DNA of 64,000 bases from Streptococcus gordonii. Lineage in GTDB: Bacteria; Bacillota; Bacilli; Lactobacillales; Streptococcaceae. The position numbers and the translations under genes were made by a program. Position 1 is the first letter of the stretch; each line of letters starts with the position of its first letter. Shown one piece after another: positions 33,012-45,157 of this stretch. The stretch lies in assembly GCF_001553855.1 (NCBI RefSeq), contig NZ_LQWV01000001.1, positions 124,001-188,000 of the forward strand, read 5' to 3'. The notes beneath the pieces are model-generated. The model saw nothing but the letters and a program-made list of their open reading frames with translations, made no database searches and had not been told where the DNA came from.

Positions 33012-33392
33012 TTATCTTAATACTGCTTCTGCCAAAGCCTTCTGAATAGCAATAACACTCTTATCGCTTCGGAAAGTTAAGGTTTCGGCTGGTTCTTCAG
33101 CACTGGATACCCAGATTTTCAACTCAGCGTCAAGGTCAAAGTGGCCAGCCGTTTCCACTGAAAATCGACTGATAGAGCGATAAGGATAAGACTTATAAGC
33201 CGTTTTCTTGCCCGTCATCCCTTGCTTATCAACCAAAATCAAGCGCCCATCTGTAAACACAATCAAATCTCGAATAAGACTGAAGGCCAGTTCCACATTT
33301 TCCGTTGGCGTTAAAATATTTTCTAGTTCTCTTTCAACTTTATCAATATCTTTTTGAGAAGCATTGCCCAGCAAACCACTAAATAATCCCAT
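33012..33392 (-). CDS. Bacterial PH-domain protein
   Basis: The start is the ATG at 33392 (MGLFSGLLGNASQKDIDKVE) behind GGAGG; the frame is open further up but lacks support. The 126 residues match the PH_YvbH-like/bPH fold: a short N-terminal helix, then strands LAFSLIRDLIVFTDGRLILV, YKSYPYRSISRFSVE, LKIWVSS and a C-terminal helix. Such proteins are thought to bind membranes or proteins; ligand unknown. It lies 90 bases after proS on the same strand. Confidence 0.75.
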   Translation of the reverse strand: MGLFSGLLGNASQKDIDKVERELENILTPTENVELAFSLIRDLIVFTDGRLILVDKQGMTGKKTAYKSYPYRSISRFSVETAGHFDLDAELKIWVSSAEEPAETLTFRSDKSVIAIQKALAEAVLR

Positions 33393-33482
33393 GATTTCGT
33401 CCTCCGATTCATTTTTTCTTACTATAGCATTTTCAAGTCCAATAAGCAAAAGAAAACTGCCAGGCAAAACTGGCAGTTTATC

Positions 33483-35381
<1,899 letters not shown>

Positions 35382-35408
35382 CTACGTTTTATCTTCACTT
35401 GCCCTTAC

Positions 35409-36671
35409 TTAAAAGAATGTACGTATAATATCATTCCAGGTCACAGCAATCATCAGCACAACCATAATCGCTACACCGGCTAAGGTTACATAAGTCTCTG
35501 TTTCGCGCTTGAGCGGTTTTCTGCGAATTGCTTCAATAATGTTGAGAACAATCTTTCCACCATCAAGAGCTGGAATCGGAATCAAATTGAAAATACCAAT
35601 ATTGATTGATAGCAGAGCCAATAGACTAATCACCTGATCCAGACCAGCTTGTGCCGCTTGACTGCTGACACGGAAGATAGCAACCGGTCCTCCCAGTTGA
35701 TTAAGACTAGGATGGAAAATCAAGTTTTTCAAAGCATTCAAAATACGGAAGGCCGCATCCCAGGCCATGGTCAGACCACCTACCATCATGGACATCAGAT
35801 CCGACTTCATGCCTGGCGTGACACCTAATAAGTAACGGTCCCCTTCTTTTTTAGGACTGACTGTCACATCTTTGGTCTCGTTTCCGCTTTTAACCGTCAG
35901 ATTAAGTTTGGGATTCTTTTGATCCTTCGTTTCCTTTTCAACTGCCTGAGTCAAATCATCCCAGTTTGAAATTTCTGTCTGACCAACCTTTAGAATCTGG
36001 TCGTTATTTTTTACACCAGCTTGAGCCAAGGCGCCGTTTGGAGCAACCTGTACATGGTTTGTGTCCAAATTTTGAACCCCACCTTGCAGAGCAATTAGGA
36101 TCCAAAAGGCCACGATACCCAAAATAAAGTTATTCATAGGGCCAGCAAAGTTTGTGATTAAACGGCCCCAGATTGTTGCATTTTGGTACTGAACATCTAA
36201 AGGCGCAATACGAACTTCAGTCCCATCTGCTTCAACAATAGTTGCATCGTGATCAACTGAGTAGGTTCTACTTTCTTCAAGAACCAAACCAGTGATTTCT
36301 AATTTATCTTCAAAATCAAAACTTGTCACATTCATTGGCAGGGCTGTCTGATCAATTTTCTTGCCAGATAGATTTACTCGAATAACCTTGCCTTCTTCAT
36401 TCAGAGTCAGACTGACAGGTGTTCCTGTTTTGATTTCAGTTGTATCGTCACTCCAGCCGGCCATGCGCACATAGCCACCTAGAGGAAGAATCCGAATGGT
36501 ATAGGCTGTTCCATCTTTTCCAATATGAGAAAAGATTTTCGGTCCCATTCCAATGGCAAACTCTCGAACGAGAATGCCTGACTTTTTGGCAAAGTAGAAA
36601 TGTCCATACTCATGAACCACTACAATAATACCAAAAACAATGATGAAGGTGAGGAGTCCCATAATTCCCAT
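35409..36671 (-). CDS. eep: Site-2 intramembrane metalloprotease Eep/RseP (M50)
   Basis: The start is either the ATG at 36671 (AAGGA just upstream) or, by alignment with relatives, the ATG at 36662 ([20 protein letters not shown]). About 420 residues. The zinc motif HEYGH is in the first membrane helix, followed by a PDZ domain (about 200-290, [20 protein letters not shown]) and the second metal ligand in PALDGGKI near the C-terminus. In streptococci and enterococci Eep cuts signal peptides and membrane regulators, including peptide-pheromone processing. It lies between cdsA and proS. Confidence 0.93.
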   Translation of the reverse strand: MGIMGLLTFIIVFGIIVVVHEYGHFYFAKKSGILVREFAIGMGPKIFSHIGKDGTAYTIRILPLGGYVRMAGWSDDTTEIKTGTPVSLTLNEEGKVIRVNLSGKKIDQTALPMNVTSFDFEDKLEITGLVLEESRTYSVDHDATIVEADGTEVRIAPLDVQYQNATIWGRLITNFAGPMNNFILGIVAFWILIALQGGVQNLDTNHVQVAPNGALAQAGVKNNDQILKVGQTEISNWDDLTQAVEKETKDQKNPKLNLTVKSGNETKDVTVSPKKEGDRYLLGVTPGMKSDLMSMMVGGLTMAWDAAFRILNALKNLIFHPSLNQLGGPVAIFRVSSQAAQAGLDQVISLLALLSINIGIFNLIPIPALDGGKIVLNIIEAIRRKPLKRETETYVTLAGVAIMVVLMIAVTWNDIIRTFF

Positions 36672-36726
36672 ACTTTCCTTACCACACATTCCTTTCTAAA
36701 TCTTGACTACTGGAGTCTAAATCAAA

Positions 36727-36760
36727 GAGGCTGGGAGTGTCTCCCAGTACTCTGTTTTTC
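36727..36760. repeat. Hairpin in the cdsA-eep gap
   Basis: CTGGGAG-TGT-CTCCCAG (36731-36747), with extra pairing GAG/CTC outside and a T run on the plus strand. It interrupts an otherwise tight operon and may be a small repeat or attenuator. Confidence 0.45.
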
Positions 36761-36821
36761 ATTAAATTTTATTCCAGGCAGAAGAAGCCACTCATCTCCA
36801 ACTCTGCACATCTTAAACAGA

Positions 36822-37625
36822 TTAGAATAAACCTAAAATCCGCATCAGAGGGAAGACAAAGAGCAAACTGTCAAAGCGATCCAAAACACCACCATGGCCA
36901 GGTATAAACTTACCAGAATCTTTGACACCATAATGACGTTTAATGGCGCTTTCCACCAAGTCTCCAAACTGTCCAGCTATACTAAAGAAAATCGCATATA
37001 AAACCAAAAGCCAGCGATTATGCGGAGCTGCCACACTTCCATCAATCAAAACAAAAATGAAGGTGACTACCATCGCAGACGCGATACCACCGAGGGCACC
37101 TGCAACAGTTTTATTGGGTGAAATTGTTGGAGCTAGCTTTTTCATACCAAAACGGCGACCAAAGAGATATGCACCACTATCTGTTGCCCAAACAATTAGA
37201 AGAGCCAAAAGCACCTTATTTAGGCCTGCAACTCGAGCATCTAAAAGGGCATTAAAACCTGATCCCACATAGAAACTAACTGCAATCGGATAGACCACAT
37301 CATCAAAAGTATAATTGCTACCAACGACAATAGAACCCAATAAGCAAAAGACGACCAGAGTATAGGCTATTACATTGCCATCAATTGGCAAAAAGGTAAA
37401 ATAATACTCAATCGGAACTGCTAAGACAAAGGCCGCCAGCATAGCCAACATACCTTCAAGAGTTGTCGTCGCTAGGCCCTTCATTCGGAGCAATTCATGT
37501 ACTGCCAACATGGCTAAAATACCTACAACAATCTGAAAAGCGACCCCTCCTAATACGACCAAAGGAAGGAAAATTGCAAGAGCCACTCCCGCAAAAATCA
37601 ATCTCGTCTGTAAATCCTTATCCAT
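36822..37625 (-). CDS. cdsA: Phosphatidate cytidylyltransferase
   Basis: A 267-residue polytopic membrane enzyme with about eight helices. The family signature is at the C-terminus: HYGVKDSGKFIPGHGGVLDR, and WATDSGAYLFGRRFG and SPNKTVAGALGG carry further conserved Asp and Lys residues. It converts phosphatidic acid and CTP to CDP-diacylglycerol, the first committed step to phosphatidylglycerol and cardiolipin. TAGGAG precedes the ATG. It follows uppS by eight bases. Confidence 0.95.
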   Translation of the reverse strand: MDKDLQTRLIFAGVALAIFLPLVVLGGVAFQIVVGILAMLAVHELLRMKGLATTTLEGMLAMLAAFVLAVPIEYYFTFLPIDGNVIAYTLVVFCLLGSIVVGSNYTFDDVVYPIAVSFYVGSGFNALLDARVAGLNKVLLALLIVWATDSGAYLFGRRFGMKKLAPTISPNKTVAGALGGIASAMVVTFIFVLIDGSVAAPHNRWLLVLYAIFFSIAGQFGDLVESAIKRHYGVKDSGKFIPGHGGVLDRFDSLLFVFPLMRILGLF

Positions 37626-37633
37626 ATATTCTC

Positions 37634-38383
37634 CTAAACACCACCAAAGCGTCTCTGGCGCTTACTATATTCTTCGATAGCTTCTTTTAAAGATTTTTCA
37701 TTAAAATCCGGCCACAAGGTCTTTGTAAAGTACAATTCGCTATAGGCACTTTGCCAAGGAAGGAAATTACTGAGGCGTAATTCCCCGCTAGTCCTGATGA
37801 TCAAATCCGGATCTCGCAAAATACGAGGCAGGGTACTAGTCTGTAAATAATCCCCAATCATTTCCTCGCTAATATCACCTGGGTTAAACTTGGCATCCAA
37901 AACTTCTTGAGCAATATTTCGAATGGCTTGAGTTAATTCTGCCCGTCCACCATAGTTCAAGGCAAAGTTCAAAATCAAGCCAGTATTGAGTTTGGTCAGC
38001 TCTTCTGCTTTAACCAAGGCATCATATGTAGCCTTAGGTAATCTAGCCACATCACCAATCATTTGAATCTTCACATTATTTTTGTGCAATTCTGGCACAT
38101 AACGCTCATAAAACTCAACAGGCAGGTTCATGATAAATTTGACTTCTTTTTCTGGTCGAGACCAGTTTTCTGTTGAAAAAGCATAGACCGTCAAAACCTG
38201 GACGCCCATCTCTTTGGCTGCAATGGTGACATTCTGCAAAGCCTCCATACCCGCCTTATGTCCAAACACGCGTGGTTGCAGTCTCTTCTTAGCCCAACGG
38301 CCATTTCCATCCATAATAATCCCAATATGCTTTGGCACCTGTAGGGGGATGGTTACTTTTTCCTTCTTTTTTAAGTGAAACAT
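37634..38383 (-). CDS. uppS: Isoprenyl transferase (undecaprenyl diphosphate synthase)
   Basis: The 249-residue protein is a cis-prenyltransferase: the P-loop with catalytic Asp is IIMDGNGRWAKKRLQPR near residue 25, followed by YAFSTENWSRP, and the C-terminal RTSGELRLSNFLPWQSAYSE motif binds isopentenyl diphosphate. It makes undecaprenyl diphosphate for cell-wall carriers. It is the first gene of uppS-cdsA-eep-proS. An extended -10 (TGATATAAT on the minus strand, box at 38411-38416) lies upstream. Confidence 0.95.
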   Translation of the reverse strand: MFHLKKKEKVTIPLQVPKHIGIIMDGNGRWAKKRLQPRVFGHKAGMEALQNVTIAAKEMGVQVLTVYAFSTENWSRPEKEVKFIMNLPVEFYERYVPELHKNNVKIQMIGDVARLPKATYDALVKAEELTKLNTGLILNFALNYGGRAELTQAIRNIAQEVLDAKFNPGDISEEMIGDYLQTSTLPRILRDPDLIIRTSGELRLSNFLPWQSAYSELYFTKTLWPDFNEKSLKEAIEEYSKRQRRFGGV

Positions 38384-38609
38384 AGCTTTATCCTAAATTT
38401 TAATCATTTTATTATATCATAAATCTAATAAAAGTGTTGTTTTAGCAAGTTTTTTGACATCAGTCTCCCAAAACTAGGCTAAGAAGCTTCGTAAAACTCC
38501 TCATTCTAACCTCTTACCCCTTTGAAAGGCCTTACCTTCTTATATTATAGGCTTTCCTCTTTTAATTTTCAAGAAATGTCCCCAAACTACAGACTCTGAT
38601 AAAAAGGTA

Positions 38610-38642
38610 AAAAAAGAATCCGAGATCCTCAGATTCTTTTTC
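38610..38642 (-). terminator. Terminator after yajC
   Basis: AAGAATC / GATTCTT arms plus inner pairing, minus-strand T run. The remaining gap to uppS (38384-38609) holds only its promoter. Confidence 0.75.
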
Positions 38643-38975
38643 TTATTCTTCGATAGCAGATTCTTCCACGCCAGCAGCCTCAATCGCTACTTTTGCTTCA
38701 GGATCAACTTCTGCTTCAGCTTGTGGTAAGACTGTCTTGATCGCTGTTAATTCAAAAGTCAAATAAACGCCATCAACATCCAAAACAACGGTCCGTTTTT
38801 CAGTATCCACTTCATCAACAGTTCCATACAAACCGCCAATTGTGATAACCTCATAACCCTTTTGGAGCTTGTTCAAGCTTTCCATGCGTTTTTCCGCTTG
38901 TTTTTTCTGTGTGCGGTTCATGTAGAAAATCAATCCAGCCATGACCACAAACATGATAATCATTTGGTATCCCAT
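38643..38975 (-). CDS. yajC: Preprotein translocase accessory subunit YajC
   Basis: A 110-residue protein with one N-terminal membrane helix (MIIMFVVMAGLIFYMNRTQK), a KKQAEKRMESLNKLQKGYEV amphipathic segment and an SH3-like strand domain (ITIGGLYGTVDEVDTEKRTV), then an acidic tail. This is the YajC layout; it associates with the Sec translocon. It is monocistronic, with GAAAGGAG before the ATG. Confidence 0.92.
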   Translation of the reverse strand: MGYQMIIMFVVMAGLIFYMNRTQKKQAEKRMESLNKLQKGYEVITIGGLYGTVDEVDTEKRTVVLDVDGVYLTFELTAIKTVLPQAEAEVDPEAKVAIEAAGVEESAIEE

Positions 38976-39147
38976 AGTCGTCTCCTTTCGTTTTTCATGT
39001 CTTCATTACTATAACAAATTTCTCCTTTTTTTACAAGAGAGGACTGTTCTTTCGACCTGACTACAAAAGGCTTTAAAGACGATTTCAAAGGACTTTTTCT
39101 ATCACCACTAATAGCTGGTCTTTTTTAAAAGTTCAAGAGAAAGGGAC

Positions 39148-41262
39148 TTACTCAGCCCCCTCCTTTTCCTTAATAACCAAGACACCATCTTCCAAATCAG
39201 CTGTCAAGTGCTTAGCATCTAAATGATCCAAGTGGAAATCGGTCACCTTGTCACGGATTTGTTGCTCAATGACACGGCGGAGTGGACGAACACCCATGAC
39301 TTGGTCATAACCAGCGTCACGCAGGAATTCCTTAGCTGCATCAGATACAGCTAGATCAATTTCTTTCTTGCTCAAGGTTTGATTTACTTCAATCAACATG
39401 AGATTCACAATTTCCATCAAGTCCTCTTTCTTGAGATGAGAGAACTCAATAACCGCATTGAAACGATTGAGGAATTCTGGACGGAAGTAAGCTTTGAGTC
39501 GGTCCATCAGATCAGGTTTTTCTGCATCTTCTTCTAAGCCAGCTTCATAGCCAAATCCAGCATTGGAAGTCGCAATGATGACTGTGTTCTTGAAGTTAAC
39601 TGTATTCCCTTGACCATCTGTCAAACGGCCGTCATCCAGAACTTGAAGGAGAAGGGTAATCACTTGCGGATCAGCCTTTTCAATCTCATCCAAGAGAATG
39701 ATAGAGTATGGATTTCGACGAACACGCTCGGTCAAAGTATTGTTGTTGTCATCATAGCCAACATAACCCGCAGTGGTACCAATCAGCTTGGAAACAGCAG
39801 TCCGGTCAGAGTATTCAGACATATCCAGACGGATGATGGCCTCTTTAGTACCGAACATATCTAGAGCTAATTGCTTAGCAAGCTCAGTCTTACCTACACC
39901 AGTTGGACCAACAAAGAGGAAGCTACCAATTGGGCGATTTCCTTCGTCAAAACCTGCACGGTTACGGCGGATAGCTCTAGCCACAGCTTCTACAGCCTTG
40001 TCTTGGCCGATTACTTTAGCTTTGAGACGGTCATTCATGCCCTTGAGGCGCTCAATATCACTAGCACCCATTTGAGATACTGGTACACCCGTCATACGTT
40101 CAACAGATTCTGCCACATCGTTGACTGTTGCAGTCACCTTCATATCCTCAGTGTGGTTTTGAATTTTCTTTTCTAGTTCTTCGATACGAGTCTTGGCATT
40201 CAGAGCTGCTTCGAAATCTTCTTTTTCAACAGCGGCTTCCTGCTTGTCTTTTTGCTCAGCGATCTCATGTTCAACCGCATGGACATCAGTCACTGGATGT
40301 TGAGCCGCCAAGTGGGCTGCCGTTACATCAACAAGGTCGATTGCCTTATCTGGCAAGCTCCTTTGTGGAATATACTGAACAGAGTAGTCCACAGCAGCTT
40401 TCAGTACTTCATCTGGCAGGATGACATTGTGGTGCTTTTCGTACAAGTCTCGGATACCTTGAAGAATTTTATAGGTATCTTCGGCAGACGGTGCATTGAC
40501 TTTAACTTCATTGAAACGACGAGCTAGAGCTGCATTTTTGAGAATAGTATTACGGTACTCATCCTGAGTAGTAGCTCCGATAACTGTCAACTCACCACGA
40601 GAAAGCGCTGGTTTGAGAATATCCGCTAGTCCCTTAGAGCCACTATCTCCACCGGTAGATCCTGCTCCTAGAATTTGATGGATTTCATCAAAGAATAGGA
40701 TGATGTTGCCAGCTTCCTTGACTTCATTGACCAAGTTTTGGATATTTTCTTCAAAGCTACCACGATACTGGGTACCAGCTTCCAGACCAGAAATATCAAC
40801 AGAAATGATTTCCTTATTCTTGATAGCTGCTGGTACATCACCATTGACAATAGCTTGAGCCAAACCTTCTACGACAGCTGTCTTACCAACTCCAGCATCG
40901 CCGACCAGAACTGGATTGTTCTTAGTCCGGCGAGAAAGGATTTCAGCAGTTTCTTGGATTTCCTTATTACGCCCAATGACTGGATCTAACTTTCCATCAC
41001 GCGCTTCCTGAGTCAGATTGCGACCCAGCTTAGCCAGGATGCCATCTTGCTTAGGTCCATGACCAGCAGTTTGTAAATCCTGTTCACCCGTTCCTTGACC
41101 AGGTAGTTTACCAGTAGCACGATATTGTGCAAATTCTTCTGGCGTCACTTCACGGCCGTTAATGAGGTAACGACGGTTTTCACTATTGTAACCACGCATT
41201 CCAGCCATTAATTGATTAAATAAGTCATCCATATTATTAAAATTGTTGTAATTGTTATTCAT
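39148..41262 (-). CDS. clpL: ATP-dependent Clp chaperone subunit ClpL
   Basis: The 704-residue HSP100 protein has the short Asn-rich N-terminus typical of ClpL ([19 protein letters not shown]), without the usual Clp_N repeat. Two AAA domains follow: Walker [10 protein letters not shown] near residue 120 and GPTGVGKTE near 450, with a short coiled coil between (about 325-375). I see no IGF/LGF-type ClpP loop, consistent with a chaperone that acts without ClpP. ClpL confers heat and acid tolerance in streptococci. The promoter region is unusual: two CopY/BlaI-type dyads and a palindrome, but no CtsR tandem repeat. Confidence 0.93.
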   Translation of the reverse strand: MNNNYNNFNNMDDLFNQLMAGMRGYNSENRRYLINGREVTPEEFAQYRATGKLPGQGTGEQDLQTAGHGPKQDGILAKLGRNLTQEARDGKLDPVIGRNKEIQETAEILSRRTKNNPVLVGDAGVGKTAVVEGLAQAIVNGDVPAAIKNKEIISVDISGLEAGTQYRGSFEENIQNLVNEVKEAGNIILFFDEIHQILGAGSTGGDSGSKGLADILKPALSRGELTVIGATTQDEYRNTILKNAALARRFNEVKVNAPSAEDTYKILQGIRDLYEKHHNVILPDEVLKAAVDYSVQYIPQRSLPDKAIDLVDVTAAHLAAQHPVTDVHAVEHEIAEQKDKQEAAVEKEDFEAALNAKTRIEELEKKIQNHTEDMKVTATVNDVAESVERMTGVPVSQMGASDIERLKGMNDRLKAKVIGQDKAVEAVARAIRRNRAGFDEGNRPIGSFLFVGPTGVGKTELAKQLALDMFGTKEAIIRLDMSEYSDRTAVSKLIGTTAGYVGYDDNNNTLTERVRRNPYSIILLDEIEKADPQVITLLLQVLDDGRLTDGQGNTVNFKNTVIIATSNAGFGYEAGLEEDAEKPDLMDRLKAYFRPEFLNRFNAVIEFSHLKKEDLMEIVNLMLIEVNQTLSKKEIDLAVSDAAKEFLRDAGYDQVMGVRPLRRVIEQQIRDKVTDFHLDHLDAKHLTADLEDGVLVIKEKEGAE

Positions 41263-41318
41263 ATTTATACCTCTTCATTTTCAAGAATTGCAAACGATAT
41301 TTTGTTTTTTATTTTCGT

Positions 41319-41330
41319 TTACATTTGTAA
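41319..41330. promoter_or_regulatory. CopY/BlaI-type operator dyad, promoter-proximal
   Basis: TTACATTTGTAA fits the cop-box core TACAnnTGTA. It touches the clpL -10 box and covers the likely start point. Confidence 0.55.
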
Positions 41331-41358
41331 TTGTACCATGGTACAAAAGGATTGTCAA
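41330..41358 (-). promoter_or_regulatory. clpL promoter with 16-base palindrome in the spacer
   Basis: On the minus strand TTGACA (41353-41358), 17 bases, TACAAT (41330-41335). The spacer and -10 include a perfect palindrome, TTGTACCATGGTACAA (41331-41346). Confidence 0.75.
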
Positions 41359-41387
41359 TAAATTATGCTCAAATTTTTTAAAAAAAT

Positions 41388-41399
41388 TTACAAATGTAA
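41388..41399. promoter_or_regulatory. CopY/BlaI-type operator dyad, upstream
   Basis: TTACAAATGTAA in the context ATTTACAAATGTAATC, an exact TACAnnTGTA core, 69 bases centre to centre from the proximal copy and in inverted orientation. Confidence 0.55.
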
Positions 41400-41460
41400 T
41401 CGCTTGAGTTTCTATCCTTATTTTTTTCTACAAGGTTGTATTTTTGAAAGAAAAATACAA

Positions 41461-41497
41461 AAAAACAGACATCCAAATTTGAATATCTGTTTTTCTA
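41461..41497 (-). terminator. Terminator after scrA
   Basis: AAAAACAGAYATYCAAATTT self-complementary stem with T runs, 19 bases past the scrA stop. Confidence 0.8.
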
Positions 41498-41512
41498 TAT
41501 TATACTTAAATT

Positions 41513-43504
41513 TTAGGCTTTTACTTCAATAACAGCATCACCTTTGCTTACTATCCCTTGACCTACTGGAGTTACAGAAGCATAGTCCGCAGTATTCGTC
41601 ACGATAACCATAGTTGTATCTTCGAGACCAGCTGCAGCAATCTTAGCTGAATCAAATGTTCCTAGAACATCACCTGCTTTGACTTTATCACCTTGTGCTA
41701 CAGTGTGATTGAAACCTTCACCATTCATTGATACCGTATCAATACCAACGTGAATCAAGATTTCTGCACCATTAGAAGTTTTAAGACCAAATGCATGTCC
41801 AGTCGCAAAAGCAATCGTAACCTCTGCATCAGCCGGAGCATAGACAACTCCCTCGCTTGGCTTGATTGCTAAACCTTGCCCCATAGCTCCGCTTGAAAAT
41901 ACTGGATCATTAACATCTGCAAGAGCGACAACTTCCCCAGCAACTGGAGCTAGAATTGTTTCGTTTTGGAGAGAATTTTCATTTTCAACTACTTGCTCTT
42001 CAACAAGCTCTTTTTCTACTGTTTCAACAGCTGTCTCAACAGTAGCTTCTGCAGCAAAAACATCTGCTGCTTTTGTCTTACCGTAGAAATAAGTCAAAGC
42101 AAAGGCAATCGCAAAAGCAATAACTTCACATAAGAAATAGAACGGAATTGAATGAGCATCAATTGAAAGGAAGCCAAGAAAACCAGCTGAACCAAGAGAC
42201 ACCGCAACAACTTGGAAAAGACCTGCAAAGAGAGCTCCTACTGCTGATCCGATAAGGGCACAGAAGAATGGGAATTTATATTTCAAGTTTACACCAAAGA
42301 GAGCCGGCTCTGTAATACCCAAGAGGGCAGAGACACCTGCAGATGATGCAAGACCTTTGGTTTTAGCATTCTTAGTTAAGAACAAAATTGCAAATGTAGC
42401 TGCACCTTGAGCAACGTTGGCCATAGATGCAACAACAAAGATAAAGTCACCATGTCCACTACCATTTCGCCAAGCAGAAAGCAATTGCGTTTCGATGGCT
42501 GGGAAAGATTGGTGAAGTCCAGTCATTACAATTAATGAATAAGTTCCACCAAAGATACTCATGCCAATAAAGCTTGTTGTGTTGTAGAGCCAAACAATTG
42601 CATCTGTAATACCATTAGATACCAATAGCATTACTGGACCTACAACTGTAAATGTCAGGAACCCAGTAATCATAACAGATAGCAATGGAGTGAAGGTGAA
42701 ATCTACAGCTGACGGTAACTTCTTGTGGAAGAATTTTTCAAGGTAAGATAGAATCCATACAGCAGCTAGAACTGGAATAACTTGGTAAATATAGCTTGTT
42801 TGCTTAACATGCATGCCAAAAATATCCCAAAATTCTGTATAGGCACCAATTGTCGATGCTTTACCAATAAGATCTTTTGCCGTCAAACCAATGATATTTG
42901 CTGCACCAGGCGCAACCATAATCATACCAATAGATGCACCTAGGAACTGGTTAGCACCAAAGCGTTTTGCTGCTGAAATACCTACCAGAATTGGTAAAAA
43001 CCAAAATGGGGCTGCAGACATGAGCTGAATCATATCAGAAAGGCCCTTAATAGCTGGATACATTTGGACCAGCGATTGAGATCCAAACAATCCCTTAGAG
43101 GTAAGGAAATTACCTAAAGCCATCAAAAGACCGCCTGCAACTAAGGCTGGAATAATTGGTACAAAAATATCGGACAAGAGTTTAATCAAAGCCATAATCG
43201 GATTAAACTTCTTCCCACTAGCAGCAATCTGCTTCAAATCATCAGTTGAAACTTCTTTAAGACCAGTTTCTTTTATAATCTCAGCATAAACAAAGTTTAC
43301 GTCACCAGGACCAATAATAACCTGATATTGACCATCTGTTTTAAAAGTCCCTTTAACATCAGCATTATCGTCCAATGCTTTTTGATTAATAATACTGTCA
43401 TCTTTCAACACAAGGCGCAATCTAGTTGCACAATGTGCTGCTGCCACAAGATTATCTTTTCCAACAGCATCAATAACCTGTTTTGCAACTTTTGAATAAT
43501 CCAT
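41513..43504 (-). CDS. scrA: Sucrose-specific PTS transporter, EIIBCA
   Basis: The ATG at 43504 ([20 protein letters not shown]) has AAGGAG ten bases upstream, giving 663 residues. Domains in order: EIIB (1-90, phosphorylated Cys in [12 protein letters not shown]), EIIC with about ten membrane helices (110-465), a Glu/Val-rich linker, and EIIA (505-650, active His in [17 protein letters not shown]). It takes up sucrose as sucrose-6-phosphate for ScrB. It is divergent from scrB, with regulator sites between. Confidence 0.95.
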   Translation of the reverse strand: MDYSKVAKQVIDAVGKDNLVAAAHCATRLRLVLKDDSIINQKALDDNADVKGTFKTDGQYQVIIGPGDVNFVYAEIIKETGLKEVSTDDLKQIAASGKKFNPIMALIKLLSDIFVPIIPALVAGGLLMALGNFLTSKGLFGSQSLVQMYPAIKGLSDMIQLMSAAPFWFLPILVGISAAKRFGANQFLGASIGMIMVAPGAANIIGLTAKDLIGKASTIGAYTEFWDIFGMHVKQTSYIYQVIPVLAAVWILSYLEKFFHKKLPSAVDFTFTPLLSVMITGFLTFTVVGPVMLLVSNGITDAIVWLYNTTSFIGMSIFGGTYSLIVMTGLHQSFPAIETQLLSAWRNGSGHGDFIFVVASMANVAQGAATFAILFLTKNAKTKGLASSAGVSALLGITEPALFGVNLKYKFPFFCALIGSAVGALFAGLFQVVAVSLGSAGFLGFLSIDAHSIPFYFLCEVIAFAIAFALTYFYGKTKAADVFAAEATVETAVETVEKELVEEQVVENENSLQNETILAPVAGEVVALADVNDPVFSSGAMGQGLAIKPSEGVVYAPADAEVTIAFATGHAFGLKTSNGAEILIHVGIDTVSMNGEGFNHTVAQGDKVKAGDVLGTFDSAKIAAAGLEDTTMVIVTNTADYASVTPVGQGIVSKGDAVIEVKA

Positions 43505-43541
43505 TTGCAAAAATCTCCTTATTAAATTTATTAAACTTTTT

Positions 43542-43555
43542 TGAAAGCGATTTTA
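43542..43555. promoter_or_regulatory. cre-like CcpA site in the scrA leader
   Basis: TGAAAGCGATTTTA matches the catabolite-responsive consensus TGNAANCGNTNNCA except for one base; it lies between the scrA promoter and start codon. Confidence 0.5.
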
Positions 43556-43572
43556 TCACCTTTACGAATATT

Positions 43573-43612
43573 ATTTTACCATGATCCAAAAATATGTCAA
43601 GCGTTTTGCAGA
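43573..43612 (-). promoter_or_regulatory. scrA promoter and ScrR operator-like site
   Basis: Minus strand TTGACA (43595-43600), 16 bases, TAAAAT (43573-43578). GCAAAACGCTTGAC spans the upstream edge and -35, resembling the LacI-type site in front of scrB. Confidence 0.65.
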
Positions 43613-43638
43613 AATTTTATTTTTTTATATGTTTAAAG

Positions 43639-43667
43639 TTGATTTTTAGGCAGAAAACGTTTACTAT
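43639..43667 (+). promoter_or_regulatory. scrB promoter and ScrR operator-like site
   Basis: TTGATT (43639-43644), 17 bases, TACTAT (43662-43667). GCAGAAAACGTTTACT overlaps the -10 box, so a bound LacI-type repressor would block it. Confidence 0.65.
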
Positions 43668-43702
43668 AGTAGTAAGAAAAACACATGACGGAGGAATAAA
43701 GT

Positions 43703-45157
43703 TTGGCTTGGACGACTGAAAAACGCTACAGACGCTACGAAGACTGGACTCAGGATGAAGTACAGCAGATTAAAGAAAATATTGCAAAATCCCCTTGGAG
43801 GGCCAGCTACCATGTGGAACCTCAGACTGGACTACTCAATGATCCCAACGGTTTTTCCTATTTTGATGGCAAGTGGATCGTTTTCTACCAAAACTTTCCT
43901 TTCGGAGCAGCTCACGGTCTCAAGTGCTGGGTTCAGCTGGAGAGCGATGACCTAGTTCACTTTACTGAAACCGGGCTCCGTGTACTGCCAGACACCGCAC
44001 TAGACAGCCACGGTGCCTACTCTGGCTCTGCCATGCAGTTTGACGACAAGCTCTTTCTCTTCTACACCGGCAATGTTCGTGATGAGAATTGGGTACGTCA
44101 CCCCTATCAGATTGGCGCCTTGTTAGATAAATCAGGTAAGCTGGAAAAAATTAATAAGGTCTTGATTGAGCAACCTGCTGAAGCCACTGACCACTTCCGC
44201 GATCCACAGATTTTTAACTACAAAGGGCAGTTCTATGCCATTGTCGGAGGACAAAATCTAGACAAGCAAGGCTATGTCAAGCTTTACAAGGCTGTTGATG
44301 ACGACTATACCAACTGGGAAATCGTCGGCGATTTAGACTTCGCCAATGACAAAACGGCCTATATGATGGAGTGCCCTAACCTAGTATTTATTAATGGCCA
44401 ACCAGTCCTGCTTTATTGTCCTCAAGGTTTGTCTAAAAACGTACTGGATTATGGTAATATTTATCCAAACATGTATAAAATAGGTCAATCGTTTGACATA
44501 AATAAAGCTGCTATGATTGATCCTAGCCCTATCCAAAATCTGGACTTTGGTTTCGACTGCTATGCCAGCCAAGCCTTCAATGCACCTGACGGTCGTGCAC
44601 TCGCTGTCAGCTGGCTGGGATTGCCTGATGTGGAGTACCCTTCTGACCGCTTCGACCATCAAGGTGTTTTCTCTCTCGTCAAGGAATTAAGTCTGAAAGA
44701 CGGCAAGCTCTACCAATACCCAGTGCCTGCTATCAAGGATTTACAAGCAGAATCTCAGCCTTTCACTGCTCTGTCAGAAAGCAAGAACAGCTACGAACTA
44801 GAACTGAATCTCGCTGCGGATACCGAACACGAAATCGTTCTCTTTGCAGACAAGGATGGCAAGGGGTTACGCATCAATTTTGACCTCAAAGCAGGTCTAG
44901 TAAAGGTTGATCGTAGTCAGGCGGGTGAGCCATTTGCTCTAGACTTTGGAACCAGCCGAAGCTGTAATATTGACAAAGAAGCAACAAATGCTAGTATATT
45001 TATAGATAAATCAATTTTTGAAATTTTCATCAATAAAGGAGAGAAAGTATTTTCCGGCCGTGTCTTCCCGAAAGAAGACCAGACAGGCATTGCTATTACC
45101 AAGGGCAATCCAACCGGTACTTACTATGAATTAGATTATGGTCGCAAAGCTAACTGA
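43703..45157 (+). CDS. scrB: Sucrose-6-phosphate hydrolase (GH32)
   Basis: The start is a TTG at 43703 behind GGAGGAATAAAGT; 484 residues. GH32 motifs: LLNDPNGFSYF with the nucleophile Asp near residue 45, HFRDPQIF with the transition-state Asp, and YMMECPNLVF with the acid/base Glu. A C-terminal beta-sandwich carries FVDKSIFEIF-like sequence (FIDKSIFEIFINKGE). It splits sucrose-6-phosphate to glucose-6-phosphate and fructose in the cytoplasm. It overlaps scrR by 20 bases, so both are one transcript, divergent from scrA. Confidence 0.95.
   Translation: MAWTTEKRYRRYEDWTQDEVQQIKENIAKSPWRASYHVEPQTGLLNDPNGFSYFDGKWIVFYQNFPFGAAHGLKCWVQLESDDLVHFTETGLRVLPDTALDSHGAYSGSAMQFDDKLFLFYTGNVRDENWVRHPYQIGALLDKSGKLEKINKVLIEQPAEATDHFRDPQIFNYKGQFYAIVGGQNLDKQGYVKLYKAVDDDYTNWEIVGDLDFANDKTAYMMECPNLVFINGQPVLLYCPQGLSKNVLDYGNIYPNMYKIGQSFDINKAAMIDPSPIQNLDFGFDCYASQAFNAPDGRALAVSWLGLPDVEYPSDRFDHQGVFSLVKELSLKDGKLYQYPVPAIKDLQAESQPFTALSESKNSYELELNLAADTEHEIVLFADKDGKGLRINFDLKAGLVKVDRSQAGEPFALDFGTSRSCNIDKEATNASIFIDKSIFEIFINKGEKVFSGRVFPKEDQTGIAITKGNPTGTYYELDYGRKAN

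Noticed and set aside
41263..41400. CtsR heat-shock operator at clpL
   Set aside because: No GGTCAAA-type tandem heptamers could be found; only the CopY/BlaI-like dyads and the central palindrome are present.
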